Source: Cryptomeria japonica
Lineage: Eukaryota > Streptophyta > Pinopsida > Cupressales > Cupressaceae
Reading direction: 5' to 3'
DNA length: 64,000 bases
NCBI RefSeq assembly: GCF_030272615.1
Contig: NC_081406.1
Location: 459,258,072-459,322,071, forward strand
The notes below the pieces were generated by a model, which worked only from the letters and a program-made list of their open reading frames with translations, was not told where the DNA came from and ran no database searches. How positions within the stretch are numbered: the stretch's first letter is position 1; each line of letters opens with the position of its first letter. Position numbers and translations under genes: made by a program. Shown here piece after piece: positions 1 to 10,435 of this stretch.

Positions 1-1425
1 AAGTTTCAGTCAATGTTTTATGTTGAAAGATTGTGTTATGTTGTCATAGGTTCATTTAGAGAGTCCCTAAGTCCTATTTTCAGTGATTATTGTATCATCT
101 TTGCTTAAGACTTTGTTTGAAAGGAAAGAGTCATGGTAAAAATGCAACTGCAAATTGCTTTTATGAAGAGTTGTAAAGTCAAGAAATATGTATTGTCCTA
201 GTTTTGATCTAGGCATAATGAATAATCAACAACTTGAGAAAGGTCCATCTAGAACAATGTTCATCCCTCAGAGATATAGACCTTTAAATTTCACACATTC
301 AGGGATACCCAAATCCCTTTCCCATGGAGCTCAAAGATCAAGTACCCTTGTTTCATGCAAGTGATTTTGAGTGAACAACCAAGCACATACAGTCATTCAA
401 TGAGTTTGTTTAATATTTTTAGATTCATGCTGAAGATGTTGTCATGAAGTTTTTTGTGAGCTCTTTGAGAGATAGTGTGAAGGATTGGTATGAAAGTCTA
501 CCCTCGCAAAGTATATCTTCATGGCATGATTTCAAAGACTATTCTTGAGTTGGTTCGATGATGACAATGAATTCTATGGATAACCCTTTGAGTCTCAGAA
601 TGTACCAACATATGAGAATGTAGTGTATGCACAAGAGGACCATGTGTCAAGTGTTGATAATGCTTTTCAATATGTGAATGTCCCTGCTATGCCTATGTAT
701 ATTCCTCAATATTATGAGAATTTTTGTCAACCTTGAGTCACATATGAATGTAGTCCAAGTCTTATGAATCCAGTGGCATATGTTAGTGTGTAGATGAATA
801 TCAAAAGGTTAGAGGTAAATTAGCACATGCACTATTGTCAAGGTTTTGGAAGGAATTGCAAAGCATTCTCGTAAGCTTCACACTTGAAGATTCAACATGG
901 AATGATTTATTCTTGCAAATTTATGAACCTAACGCTATTCATTGGCCAAAGGAGTTGAAACCAGTTGGTCTAGATCAAATTATTGGATGGATTGACATGA
1001 TTGAAGGTTTCAAGTCTAAGATTGCACTTAATAATGAACATCAATTTGTTGACAATGAAAAGATGGAACAAGAAAGTGATGAGAATATGTAGATTGGTAG
1101 TGATGCCCTGTTCATAGTTAAAGAAGAAACACATTGTTAACCAGAGATAAATATTATTTGTGAATAACAGATAGATGAGGAATGCAGACCTGAAATGGAA
1201 TGAGCCTAAATATGGATAAAAATGACCATCTTGGGGGTCAATTTTTTTTCTTCCAGAGAGTGACTACGATTTTAAGAAGGTTGTTGGAGATTCAATCTCC
1301 CATAGTGAAACAAACATATGTTCATATGAATCCATTGAGTTTTTAGGTTGTAAGGAAGACACTGAAGCTAAGGAGGACCATGCTTTGCAAGAGAATGATG
1401 TTGGCGGCCTTGATGAGGACAGCAT
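1..1425 (+). pseudogene. Decayed Ty3/gypsy gag-like region
   Basis: The best-preserved stretch, about 421-540, translates to a retrotransposon-gag core with the pattern FFVSSLRDSVKDWYESLP followed by SWHDF. This resembles the capsid region of plant gypsy elements, where a tryptophan-tyrosine pair and a LPxxSIxSW motif are typical. Flanking sequence on both sides holds only short open stretches, such as an 85-residue acidic reading frame at 835-1092, with no LTR, protease or zinc knuckle. The reading frame is broken by many stops. It is a very old remnant that runs off the left edge of the window and ends at the microsatellite near 1424. The gag assignment is reasonable for 421-540; attribution of the rest is inferred from continuity. 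Confidence 0.5.
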
Positions 1426-1507
1426 ATATATACATACATACATACATACATACATACATACATACATACATACATGCATACATACATACATACATACATA
1501 CATGCAT

Positions 1508-1538
<31 letters not shown>

Positions 1539-1638
1539 TATAGACACACACACACACATTTATATATACATATACATACATACATACATACATACATACA
1601 TACATACATGTATCTATACACACACACACACACACACT
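1424..1638. repeat. (CATA)n / (CA)n compound microsatellite
   Basis: Almost uninterrupted TACA tetranucleotides switch to CA dinucleotides and back over about 215 bases. Open frames across it read as Tyr-Ile-His or Met-Tyr-Val-Cys runs and are not genes. It directly abuts the left end of the dispersed 0.6 kb repeat that starts at 1643. Confidence 0.95.
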
Positions 1639-1642
1639 TATT

Positions 1643-2235
1643 TGAAAGATGTTTATAAAGAAACCTTAATTAAGATAATATTTAATTATTTTAATTTTTA
1701 AAATCTAATTTAAATTTAACAAAAACGTTTTTGAAAAATAATTATATGTAGTTTTGAAAATTGTTTATAAAGTAAACTTCACATAATATAAAAGAAAAAA
1801 TGACCTTGCCGAATAGATAAGATTAATATTTGAAACATACATATATCTAAGTGTATTCTTTATATTCTAACACTATGTTGCTTCATATTCCAAATAGGTT
1901 ATATGGATTGTGTTAATTTAAACATAGGCTATAAAATAAAGCACAATAAAATCAATGATTTGAAATTATGCGCGAATACAATAACACACTACTAATTCTA
2001 CCTAATCCTAACTCTAAATGTATATTCTAACACTATTGGTAGGAACTTGACACATTGAGTCCCTTGTTTATGTAATGTCATTTAGATGATGCTTCATACA
2101 TTTCATCTCTTGAATTAAAATAGTTAGAAAAAATTCAAATTTTTTTATTTATGTAAAGTTGGAAATTCTTTTCTTTATGAAATGTAAATTATTTTGTTTA
2201 TGTTTTATTTATGAAACAAGGGACACAATGCATCA
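1643..2235. repeat. Dispersed ~0.6 kb repeat, copy 1
   Basis: This stretch aligns nearly end to end with 26743-27340 (both begin TGAAAGATGTTTA and end GCAATGCATCA or ACAATGCATCA), with scattered substitutions and small indels. It is AT-rich and non-coding. In both copies the left end touches a CA/TA-rich microsatellite, and here the right end is followed within a few bases by a (GA)n run. Read on the minus strand, it would be an element ending in a microsatellite tail, as some non-LTR retroposons do; that reading is inference. Confidence 0.8.
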
Positions 2236-2239
2236 AGTT

Positions 2240-2372
<133 letters not shown>

Positions 2373-2754
2373 ATGAATGGAGCAAATAAGAGAGAGATAT
2401 GTAGATAATGAGACATAGATAGAGAGGGAGAGGAGATATTTGAAGAAAAAGATAAAGGGGGAGTAGTTAGAAATAAAGATAGATATAGAGAGATAGGGAT
2501 AGGGAGGGATAAACAAAGAATTTGTCTGTGAGTATTATTAGTTATAAAATCATTTAAAATATATTTATTAGTTACAAATGACATTCTATATATTTACATG
2601 ATATGAGCTAAAGAGTTATAAATAAATATTTAAAAGATAAAGGTAGATAATATCATTACAGCATTGTTAGAATATGTTTATCTGAATATTTTAAAATCCG
2701 TATATGTATTCTCCATTTTTAATAGACATGATGAATTTCATTGAAGTTAAAGTT

Positions 2755-3695
2755 CTGATTAATAAGAAGAGTAGGTTTTAAGGACCCGAAACCTTTAACA
2801 AAGGAGCATATAAAAGTTCATCAATACGCCTCCAGTCCTACTAGGAACAACTTACAAAATGACTGGCAAAAAGGCCAGTCAACCGAAAGGACAACAAAAG
2901 AAAGGAACGACAAAGAAGAAAAACCAAAGAAAGCACAACACAGCTAAAAAGACTTAAGGAGATCCATCACCTTATTCACCAGCTGGTCATAGTTTGTAGC
3001 AGTAGCTTTGAGTTCTTCCATGTTCTTGTTTGGCTTCTTCTCCTTCTTTTTACCTCTGGTCCTTGTTCTAGGTCCTTGCACTTCTCCCGTGCCTTCAATG
3101 TCAGGTTCAATCTCCAGGGAGTCCTTCTCCTCCTCCAGTTTGCTGATGAGGATTTTTATATTACCAGCTAAGGCCTCTAGTATGTTTAAGCTTTGTTCTG
3201 TAACGATTTTAAGGCATTCTTCAATTTTGTTGACTTTTTTATCAGTTTCCACCATTCTTTGATCCATACCATTATCATTAGTTTTTCTCTCAGTCAGGTC
3301 TTTCTCCATTTGCTCGAACCTGGGGTTGAAGGAATCTCTGATCTCTTTGGCTCTGGAAGTAGTTTTAGTCAAATCATCAACATATTCTACCATAGATTTG
3401 CCTCTGCCAATCAATGATGTCCACAAAACCTTTCAAGCCCTCAGGAGGAGGATTTGAGGAGGGTGATTTCTCACTAGAATTATCCTGATCCTTATTGGAG
3501 ATGTCACCAACAGTGATTTTATCAACTTTTCCATCGATCCTCTATTCAAAACCTTCCCCAGTGGTCTCCTCCTCCAAATTCTGGTCGACTTCCGGATTCT
3601 TTCTCTGCACTTGTTCCTCTAGCTCCATAACCTTGACTTCCTGTTTCTTCTATTTGTTCCTTGTTTGAATTTTGCTTTTCCTATTCCGAGGAGAC
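2755..3695 (-). mobile_element. Short non-LTR-like retroposon, minus strand, with target duplication
   Basis: The segment is bracketed by a 15-bp direct repeat, ATTGAAGTTAAAGTT, at 2740-2754 and 3696-3710, as expected for target-primed insertion. On the minus strand it begins with an ATG-led basic peptide (MSPRNRKSK), continues through a coiled-coil reading frame, and ends with an untranslated tail containing TTTCGGGTCCTTAAAACC and TTATTAATCAG at the right-hand duplication. The tail resembles 3' ends of plant LINEs by general character. At ~940 bases it has no reverse transcriptase, so it is either a truncated copy or a non-autonomous element. Part of the duplication is repeated again at 3720-3745. 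Confidence 0.6.
2944..3695 (-). pseudogene. Coiled-coil ORF of the short retroposon (broken)
   Basis: I do not recognise this protein. On the minus strand it starts at the ATG near 3691 (MSPRNRKSK), meets two in-frame stops near 3651 and 3545, and shifts frame near 3410-3425. From there it reads about 160 residues to 2944. That C-terminal part is rich in Glu, Lys and Asp with a heptad-like pattern (NKIEECLKIVTEQSLNILE, then ISKLEEEKDSLEIEP). A basic stretch, RTRTRGKKKEKK, follows, and the end reads VNKVMDLLKSF. A coiled coil plus basic patch would suit an RNA-binding ORF1-type protein, but that is inference. Confidence 0.45.
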
Positions 3696-3849
3696 ATTGA
3701 AGTTAAAGTTAATAGACACATTGAAGTTAAAGTTAATAGACACATTGAAGTTAGGACCAACCTTTCCTTTTCCATAAGTGTTGGGAAAGAAAAAATAAGG
3801 TAGTTCTGAATTATGAATATAGGCTTGAGACATGTAAGGAATAGGATAA

Positions 3850-4528
3850 GCAATTTAAAATATAAAATTTAATGAATGATTTATGGTTTGTAATATCTAA
3901 AATGCTATGTATATTAGTGAGAAAAGTTATATTATTTCTAAAATGCTATTTATATTTTTAAATATAGAGATATTATTTATTTTAAATAAATATATATTTA
4001 AAATATTGATATTAATAATTATGATTAAAAATATAATAATTATTTATTTGGGCGATGTAAATTTTGTTAATAGGTTTTATATTTAATGTTAGTATTCTTA
4101 TATTTGTGTCTCTCTCATTATTGTTTAATGTAGTATTAAATAAGTTTAAAGTAATTTAATAATTATTTATATTATAAAAAAAGAGGTGGATTTTTATGAT
4201 ATTATTATTAAGTAATTTATATTACTAAAAATGATGTAACATAGCGATATAATAACATATAATAGTATAATAAAAAATATAGTATTAATAATATGATAAC
4301 CATATAATACTAATAGCATTAATATAATATAAAATATAAAATATAATACAAATAATATAAAAATAAATAATATAAATATAAATATAAAATTTATATGAAC
4401 TTTATACAATTGTAACTCCCATAAAAAACACTATCCTTAATAATATTATTATTAGAATTATAATCCCTTATCAATTCAACTATACCTTTAACTCTCATTC
4501 TCATAATAATAATAGGATATAATAGAAT
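3850..4528. other. Extremely AT-rich spacer, no gene seen
   Basis: Composed mostly of A/T strings with ATATTATTA and TAATATAA motifs. I see no reading frame of interest, no terminal repeats and no structured element. It is the target DNA of E1, whose left target duplication AGAAT is at 4524-4528. Confidence 0.7.
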
Positions 4529-4698
4529 TGTAGCGTCCTAAAATTGTGACACTTGCAATTTCGACTGCATTTGGGTCTTCACGATGGCGATGCAACATGG
4601 AACCTGAATGGAGACCCCGAAACTTGTTCATGACACAAAAAAATGCATTTCTCGGCACCCTGGCCTGATCCTCCTTGCACCCCGTTGTCCCTGGAGGT

Positions 4699-4790
4699 GG
4701 GACCATGGTGCCCAGCGCCCTGGTCCTTTAGGACTAGGGCGCCCAGCGCCCTGGTCCCCAAGGACCATGGTGCCCAGCGCCCTGGTCCCT
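4699..4790 (+). repeat. Three tandem GC-rich units inside the E1 LTR
   Basis: Three imperfect copies of a ~31-35 bp unit with the core GCGCCCAGCGCCCTGGTCC. Adjacent copies create TGGTCC-CCAA-GGACCA, a perfect stem with a 4-nt loop, around 4752-4767. The same array is in the 3' LTR at about 11394-11485 with several CG to TG/CA changes. It lies upstream of the TATA-like motif, so an enhancer role is possible but not shown. Confidence 0.8.
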
Positions 4791-5410
4791 GGCCCTATTT
4801 TTGGGCCCGGTCTCTTTTGGGTCTCGGGTCTTTATGTTTGCAAATTGGAAAATAACATTTCCTGGTCAGCCCAAGGCCGGAAAAATCAGTCTATCAGCCC
4901 TAATTGACAAATATATAAACTACATTTCCTCTCCCATTTTTGTAGATGAAAAAGAGGAGGACATATGTGTGTAAAGACATGGAAACGATATTCAAACATT
5001 CAAGCATTCAAGCATTCAAGCATTCAAGCATTCCTTCAAGCAATTGAGCATTCTAAGTCTCCATTCAAGGCTAAGTGTTGCATTCAAGACAAGGATTCAA
5101 CCATTGAAGAGGAGATCACTTACAACACATTACATACAACAACATTTACACCTTCGCATGTAAGAATACAAACATTCTTACAACAAGGTATCAGTACTTG
5201 TTTACATTACAAACATTTACATTTACAGCATTCTCATTTCTTGGTTAATTCCAAAACTGGGGTTTGACCTAAAGGCAAACCCCTCATCCCTAACCCCCTA
5301 ATCGTCCTCTCTTTTCTGTGTGTCGGTTGCAGGTACGCGGCTGTAATTGAAGATCTGGAATCCTTGTGCAAAGACGAACAGATCCACCTTCGTTTCGCAG
5401 ATTTTTCGAA

Positions 5411-5440
5411 GGACCGTGTGCACGCCGGGCACCATCGTCC
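5411..5440 (+). promoter_or_regulatory. Hairpin module, E1 5' LTR copy
   Basis: Outer arms GGAC (5411-5414) and GTCC (5437-5440) pair, and inner arms GTGC (5418-5421) and GCAC (5429-5432) pair around a 7-nt loop. It is preceded by TTTTTCGAA. The same module occurs at 6213, 6835 and 12106, and as a sequence-divergent form in E8. Confidence 0.7.
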
Positions 5441-5811
5441 CATTAAATTTCACTCAAATTTGCAGAACAGTACCATCTCGACATTTTACTGCTAATTCCA
5501 GGTCCGCAGCTTCATATCATAACCCTATCTCTGTTTATAAGCGAATATTTCCCACTTTACATGCATTCCTAGCTTAATCTTTCTATCTACATTTCTTTAC
5601 AAAAGAGGGTATCCTTGATGTCTTAACCCTTGAAACTCATATAGAATTCAATCTTGCATTGCGTGGGATTGGATCTTGTGGGTTTCAACCCCTCTTTTGA
5701 ATGTAAAGTCCTTCCTAAGTGAAAACCATCAACCCTAGGGACTCTCCCTTCTCTCTCCTCGGAGTTGGGGAGGGGAGAACCACTAGGGTTCGATTTTTCC
5801 GCTTTACATTT

Positions 5812-5829
5812 TGGTGAACCCGACGTGAA
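5812..5829 (+). promoter_or_regulatory. E1 primer-binding site (tRNA-Trp type)
   Basis: TGGTGAACCCGACGTGAA starts three bases after the LTR end. From memory of plant tRNA-Trp(CCA), whose 3' end reads TTCACGTCGGGTTCA plus CCA, this is an 18-base perfect complement. The position is secure; the tRNA identity should be checked against a tRNA set. Confidence 0.75.
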
Positions 5830-6212
5830 CATCCTCATTCTGATTATTCATGGTTAGATCTGAAAATTTGCTTCCTTAATTGCATTTCCATGTTGGATCT
5901 TTTGCAAATTTTAGAGGTTGATTGCATAAAAAACCCTAAAATTTTCTTTTTAGTAATTAAACTTGTGAAATGTTTAATTGTTAATGCTTGTTTTAGATCT
6001 ACCCTTCTATTGCAAATTATCAAATCATATCTGTGCTTTAATTTTGAAAATTAAGTGGTTAAATGTCAAAACCCTAATTTTTAAAACCTTCTTGATTCAA
6101 GTTTTGACTGATAATTTCACTAATCAAAACACTTCCAAATCGGCTGTAATTTTGGATTCCGCAATAAAATCACAATATCTTTCATCCTTGAAAATTTGGA
6201 AAAAAGTTGCGA

Positions 6213-6242
6213 GGACCGTGTGCACCCTAAGCACCATTGTCC
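6213..6242 (+). promoter_or_regulatory. Hairpin module, E1 leader copy 1
   Basis: Arms GGAC...GTCC outside and GTGC...GCAC inside, as in the LTR. It is preceded by TTCATCCTTGAAAATTT and followed by CGACATTTTTTCCGAAATTT. This flanking frame is shared with leader copy 2. Confidence 0.7.
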
Positions 6243-6834
6243 CCGACATTTTTTCCGAAATTTCGGGAGCTAGATCTTACTGTATTTTTTTGCTAAAATC
6301 TAGAATTTTGGCTCATTTTATCAATTTTAACACTATCAAAATTAAAGTCAAAGTTGGTCTAGCGATTGCTTGGATTGAGGCTTCTAATCATTCAAAAATT
6401 GTTGAAATTGAAATTTATATCAAAATTGTGTTTCTTACTGTCCTAAATCTGAAAAGTGTGTTGACATTCATTCAAAATTTCAGTGCTTTATTCAAATTTT
6501 TGTAGTTTGTGACTTTTGAAATTAAGTGTTTAATTGCAACAACCTTGATTTCCACTTTCAAATTTGAATTTTGCATGAAATCGAGTCAACTTTTAAATTT
6601 CAAAACTTGCATTGCTTTTAGCATTCCCTCTAAAATCATAAAATTCAAAATTTCAGTTTCCCTCTCTTTTTCAAAATTCAAATTTTACATTTTTCAACAA
6701 TCTTGGTAGGGTTCAATTTTGAGATTGCAACTTTAATTTGGCCTATCTACAGATCGTAAAATCACTCAATTTTTTCAGATTAGCTTTAAAATCATCATTA
6801 CTTTCATCCCTGAAAATTTTGAAAAAAGTTACAA

Positions 6835-6864
6835 GGATCGTGTGCACTCCGAGCGCCACGGTCC
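6835..6864 (+). promoter_or_regulatory. Hairpin module, E1 leader copy 2
   Basis: Outer arms GGA/TCC and an inner GTGC/GCGC pairing (one G-U). It is preceded by TTCATCCCTGAAAATTTT and followed by CGGACATTTTTTCCGAAATT, almost the same frame as copy 1. The flanks show that a ~190-bp leader segment was duplicated. Confidence 0.65.
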
Positions 6865-6992
6865 CGGACATTTTTTCCGAAATTTCGGGAGATTGTCCTG
6901 ATTGCATTTTACAGCTTAAATCTAGGAGATTGGCTGATTTTATTGAAATTTGCTACCTCTAAAATTCAAAATCTTCTCTCTCTCTTTAGTGC

Positions 6993-8998
6993 ATGAGTTT
7001 TACAACAATAAGCCCTACTTACACTATTCCCGTTAGACGAAGCCTTAGAATTAAGTCTTTCCAAGGTGTAATTACCGAGGAGATGGAACCTAATTTGAAT
7101 GGCCTTTTTAACGAGGACATGGGTAATTCCTCTAATCCTCTTAATGATGAAGAAGCTCTCCATGAGGTTTCTGTAGAACAACTTTCAAAATTGGATAACC
7201 AATTTGATGATTTTTGACAATGGATGTCTCAAGAATACCTTGATAGCGAAGCTCTTTCATTAATTGAGGGTCTAAAACATATGGTTCAAAGTGATAAGAA
7301 TGGAATTGATATTTTGCGTGGTATTGCACACATTGTGGATTCGAATGTGATGCCGATGAAGAGTTGTGCCGAAACTTCAGGTTATACACAACCTCCTACT
7401 CAAGTCAATCATTCTATTCCTTTGACGACTCCTATTGCTAGTATACCTACTTTTACATCAAACATAATGACTACTTCAATACAAGACATTCCTCCTATGA
7501 TCACTAGTCATGGGGGCAATCCCTCTTCTTCAATCAACCCTCTTCCTTCATTCAATCCAACTTCTTCATTCATTCCTTCAATGAGTGTTCCTATTATATC
7601 TCCACAAATGAACATGACGCAAGGGGGCAATTCGTTTAATCATTCCATTCCTCCTTGTAGTGTTCCTCCTGTCCAATCATCTCCTATGACTAACTATCAT
7701 AGTGTCCCACCACCTTACTCTCTACCTTCTTTCAATAACATAACACCTCCATCACAATCTAACACGTCTAATATGAACTCTTTGACTGAAGTGACCATTA
7801 ACAATCTTGCACAAACTGTCTCTTCTTTACAGCAACAAATTGCCTCTATGAATCAATCTAAGACTAGTGTGCCCACATTTGATGTTGCGAGCCCACTTTC
7901 TCTTGACATTGTTCGAGCTATCCCCCCTAAACATGTTGAAATTCCACATTTGGAGCTTTATAATGGTAAGGGTGATCCTTTAACACATGTTAAGACCTTT
8001 CAAACAATATGTACCGATTTTGCTTATGACCAAAGGTTGCTTGCAAAACTGTTCACTAGGACATTAAGAGATAAAGCCCTACAATGGTATTGCTCGTTGC
8101 CTTCCTATCTATTACTTCTTTCGAACAACTTGCAAATGCTTTTATTCAACAATTTCAAAACAATATAAGTCCTAAAGTTACTTTGATTGATTTAATGCAT
8201 TGCAAACAAGGTGTTAAAGAAAAATTGACTGATTTCATTGGTAGATATAAGCATTTGTATGCTCAAATTTCCTTTCCAGTGCCTGACAATGATATTCAAA
8301 GAATCTTTATTTCTAATTTACAAAAAGACATTAGAGAAAAACTCCTGTTTTCTGAGTTTACTTCTTTCCAATAGTTGTGCGCAATTCTTCACAACTATCA
8401 ACTGACTGTGAGTCAAATGGAACAAGCAAATCCTATGGCTCTGAGTGATAAGGGTGATAGTAGTCAACAACCATTTGGGAAGTTTAAACCGAACAGAGAG
8501 TCCATTAAATTCAATGAACACATCATCAACAAAAATGTGAATGCAGCATCAGGTGTGCCTCCTATTTCTAAGTTTTTCAAGAGAGAAAGAAAGTTTACTC
8601 CTTTGAATGAATCATTGCATAGTATTATGAATAAGTTATTGGAACAAAATGTGCTTACCCTTCCTCCTATAAGGCAAATAGATCCTACAAAGATTAACTC
8701 ACCCTATTTTGATAACAAATCTTTTTGTCAATTTCATCGTCATCCTGGGCATGATACTGAAAAATGTTTTTCTTTAAAGGGTAAAATTCAAGATTTGATT
8801 GATAATAATACTATCTCTGTTTCTAGTGTGAATGATAAAGGCAACACATCTGTAGCTCCTCCTAACCAAAATCTTCAGATTTTTACTGATCCATTGCCTT
8901 CTCATTCCTCTAATGCGATTGATACTACTGATTCCTCTGTCTCACCTGATGATCTTGTGTCTATGACTCCGAATGTGATTAACTTTGTGGAGCAGTAG
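6993..8998 (+). pseudogene. gag: E1 gag (Ty3/gypsy, CxxH-type zinc knuckle), broken
   Basis: The first ATG after the leader opens at 6993 (MSFTTISPTYTIPVRRSLR). A TGA at 7215 interrupts the frame, which then continues through a Pro/Ser/Thr/Asn-rich stretch (about 7380-7770) and a QQQIASMNQ helix. The capsid core is at 7900-8370: EIPHLELYNGKGDPLTHVKTF, then ALQWYCSLP, then FEQLANAFIQQF. A one-base-type frameshift lies near 8105-8115 and a TAG at 8372. Further on comes a zinc-finger-like motif, CQFHRHPGHDTEKC (about 8726-8767), followed by FSLKGKIQDLID. This C-x2-H-x5-H-x4-C style with a trailing LKxxIxxLI is typical of the Tat/Athila side of plant gypsy gags. The frame ends at a TAG at 8996. 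Gag would form the particle and package RNA; this copy cannot make a full-length protein. Confidence 0.85.
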
Positions 8999-10435
8999 AA
9001 AATCCCTAAAGAACCTTCCATCACATTTGATTCCAGTGAAACTATCAGGGCACCTGATGGTCCTTTATAAATAGTTGCAAATGTCAAGAATACACCTTGC
9101 CGTGGAATGCTTATTGATCCTTCTTGTATGATTAATGTCATTACTGAAGAATTTCTTTTTACTTTGCAATTGAATCAAGTGATCTATGATGAAACAAATG
9201 TGGTTGTGAAATTATTTGATGCATTTTCTTCTCCTGCAATTGGTTCTATTACATTACCTATTGAGGTCCATAACAAATCCCTTGATGTGGACTTTGCTAT
9301 TATTCCATCATCTGAACAATTTTGTGCGAAGCTAGGCTATCCTTGGCTATCTTCCATGAAAGCTATTGCTTCTCCTATTCACAAGTGCTTGAAATTTCCC
9401 CATAATGGTGAAGTTGTTACTGTCAATCATAGCCTCTTTAAACCTGCTGAAAGAACTTCTAGCATTCCTATTGATTACTTTTGGCCTAAACAATTCCAAT
9501 CTCTTCCACCGCGAAGTGATCATCTTTTCAAATCTTATCAAAAGTGGAAAAAAGATATGATCCTATCTCTAAGTGAACCTAGAACACCCAAACTTGATAT
9601 TCCTATCATTCTTGAGAAGGAAGTTCTTCCTTTGAAAGATAAAACTAATGTCTTTCCTCAAGAAGATTCCCAACCCATCCCTATGGATGTGACTATGCCT
9701 ATATCTAATAAACTTCCTAAAAGTACACCTATACCTCCTCGTCATGATGGGCTTGGTCTCCTTCCTAAACCAAATATTCCTCCCTTATATGGAGCAGTTC
9801 CTCCTCCTTCCTCTTATGGAGAGAAGAGAGCTTCCTCTTCTCCTATTGTTCAACCTAAGAGACCACAACCTAAACACCCAAATGAAAAGGATGAGAACAT
9901 TCCTCCTCCTCAGTCTTCTCAACTTCCTACTAAGACTAGACGAAATCGTTCTGCATGTGAACGCCGACAAAAGCGTCGTCTTAGAGCTCAGGCAACTTCT
10001 TCTCAAACTTTGCAATCCCCAAAAACACCTTTAGCTAGTATTATTCCATTTTCTCCTCAGCCGAAAATTGAGCCAAAATATCCTAAACATAAGATGCATG
10101 ATGGTCTTGATCCTGTGCGAGTTAAAGATCCTATTTTTATAAATCTTGATGATGATATAGATGAAAATGTTATTCATGATGAAAATGTTACTCCTGTTCA
10201 TTCTGACAGTGAATATGAATATGTTGATGTTGATAACCATTTATCTAACGCATTTTCTAAAGCACTTATCCTAGCTCCTAGACAAGAACGACGTGGCTTG
10301 GGGTATGAACATAGCCCTTGTTTGGATCTTGTGTTAGCTCCATCTGCTGTGTTGGATGTTCCTCCTCTAGCATGTTTCCTGCCTTCCCGAAATATTGATC
10401 AGCAAGATCGGGGGGTGGATGACGTGCTAGACTAG
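8999..10435 (+). pseudogene. E1 retropepsin-like region plus proline/basic/acidic tail
   Basis: This continues the gag frame after the TAG at 8996, with one more stop (TAA at 9068) before the 442-residue open stretch from 9107. Residues 1-100 of that stretch look like a retroviral-type aspartic protease: a catalytic-like MLIDPSCMINVI segment (usually hydrophobic-D-T/S-G-A/S), then VDFAIIPSSEQFCAKLGYPW and HKCLKFP, as in plant gypsy proteases. The Asp is present, but the following Gly is replaced by Pro-Ser, so activity is doubtful. The rest is unfamiliar. It has a proline-rich section (9600-9930), a basic cluster RRQKRRLRAQ near 9963 that resembles a nuclear-localisation signal, and an acidic section (10140-10230). 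It is followed directly by the 3' untranslated region, with no reverse transcriptase. Confidence 0.7.

Larger units (their letters stand above)
4529..5808 (+). repeat. E1 5' LTR
   Basis: Begins TGTAGCGTCCTAAAATTG and ends TTTCCGCTTTACA. It holds three tandem GC-rich units (4699-4790), a TATA-like ATATATAAAC near 4911, a four- to five-copy TTCAAGCA block at about 4995-5035, and a hairpin module at 5411-5440. A related LTR (E8) is split across 35007-53374. Confidence 0.92.

Noticed and set aside
1424-1638. Spaced short repeats that might suggest a CRISPR-like array, and long frames through them
   Set aside because: Pure microsatellite without spacers; the frames are repeat artefacts and the window is plant nuclear DNA.
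4608-4907. 99-residue plus-strand frame in the E1 LTR, seen again at 11303-11602
   Set aside because: Conserved only because both LTRs are copies; it overlaps the GC-rich tandem units and has no protein motif.
5978-6505. 175-residue frame in the E1 leader
   Set aside because: Low-complexity, Lys/Phe/Ile-rich translation of AT-rich leader crossing a hairpin module; not conserved in E8.
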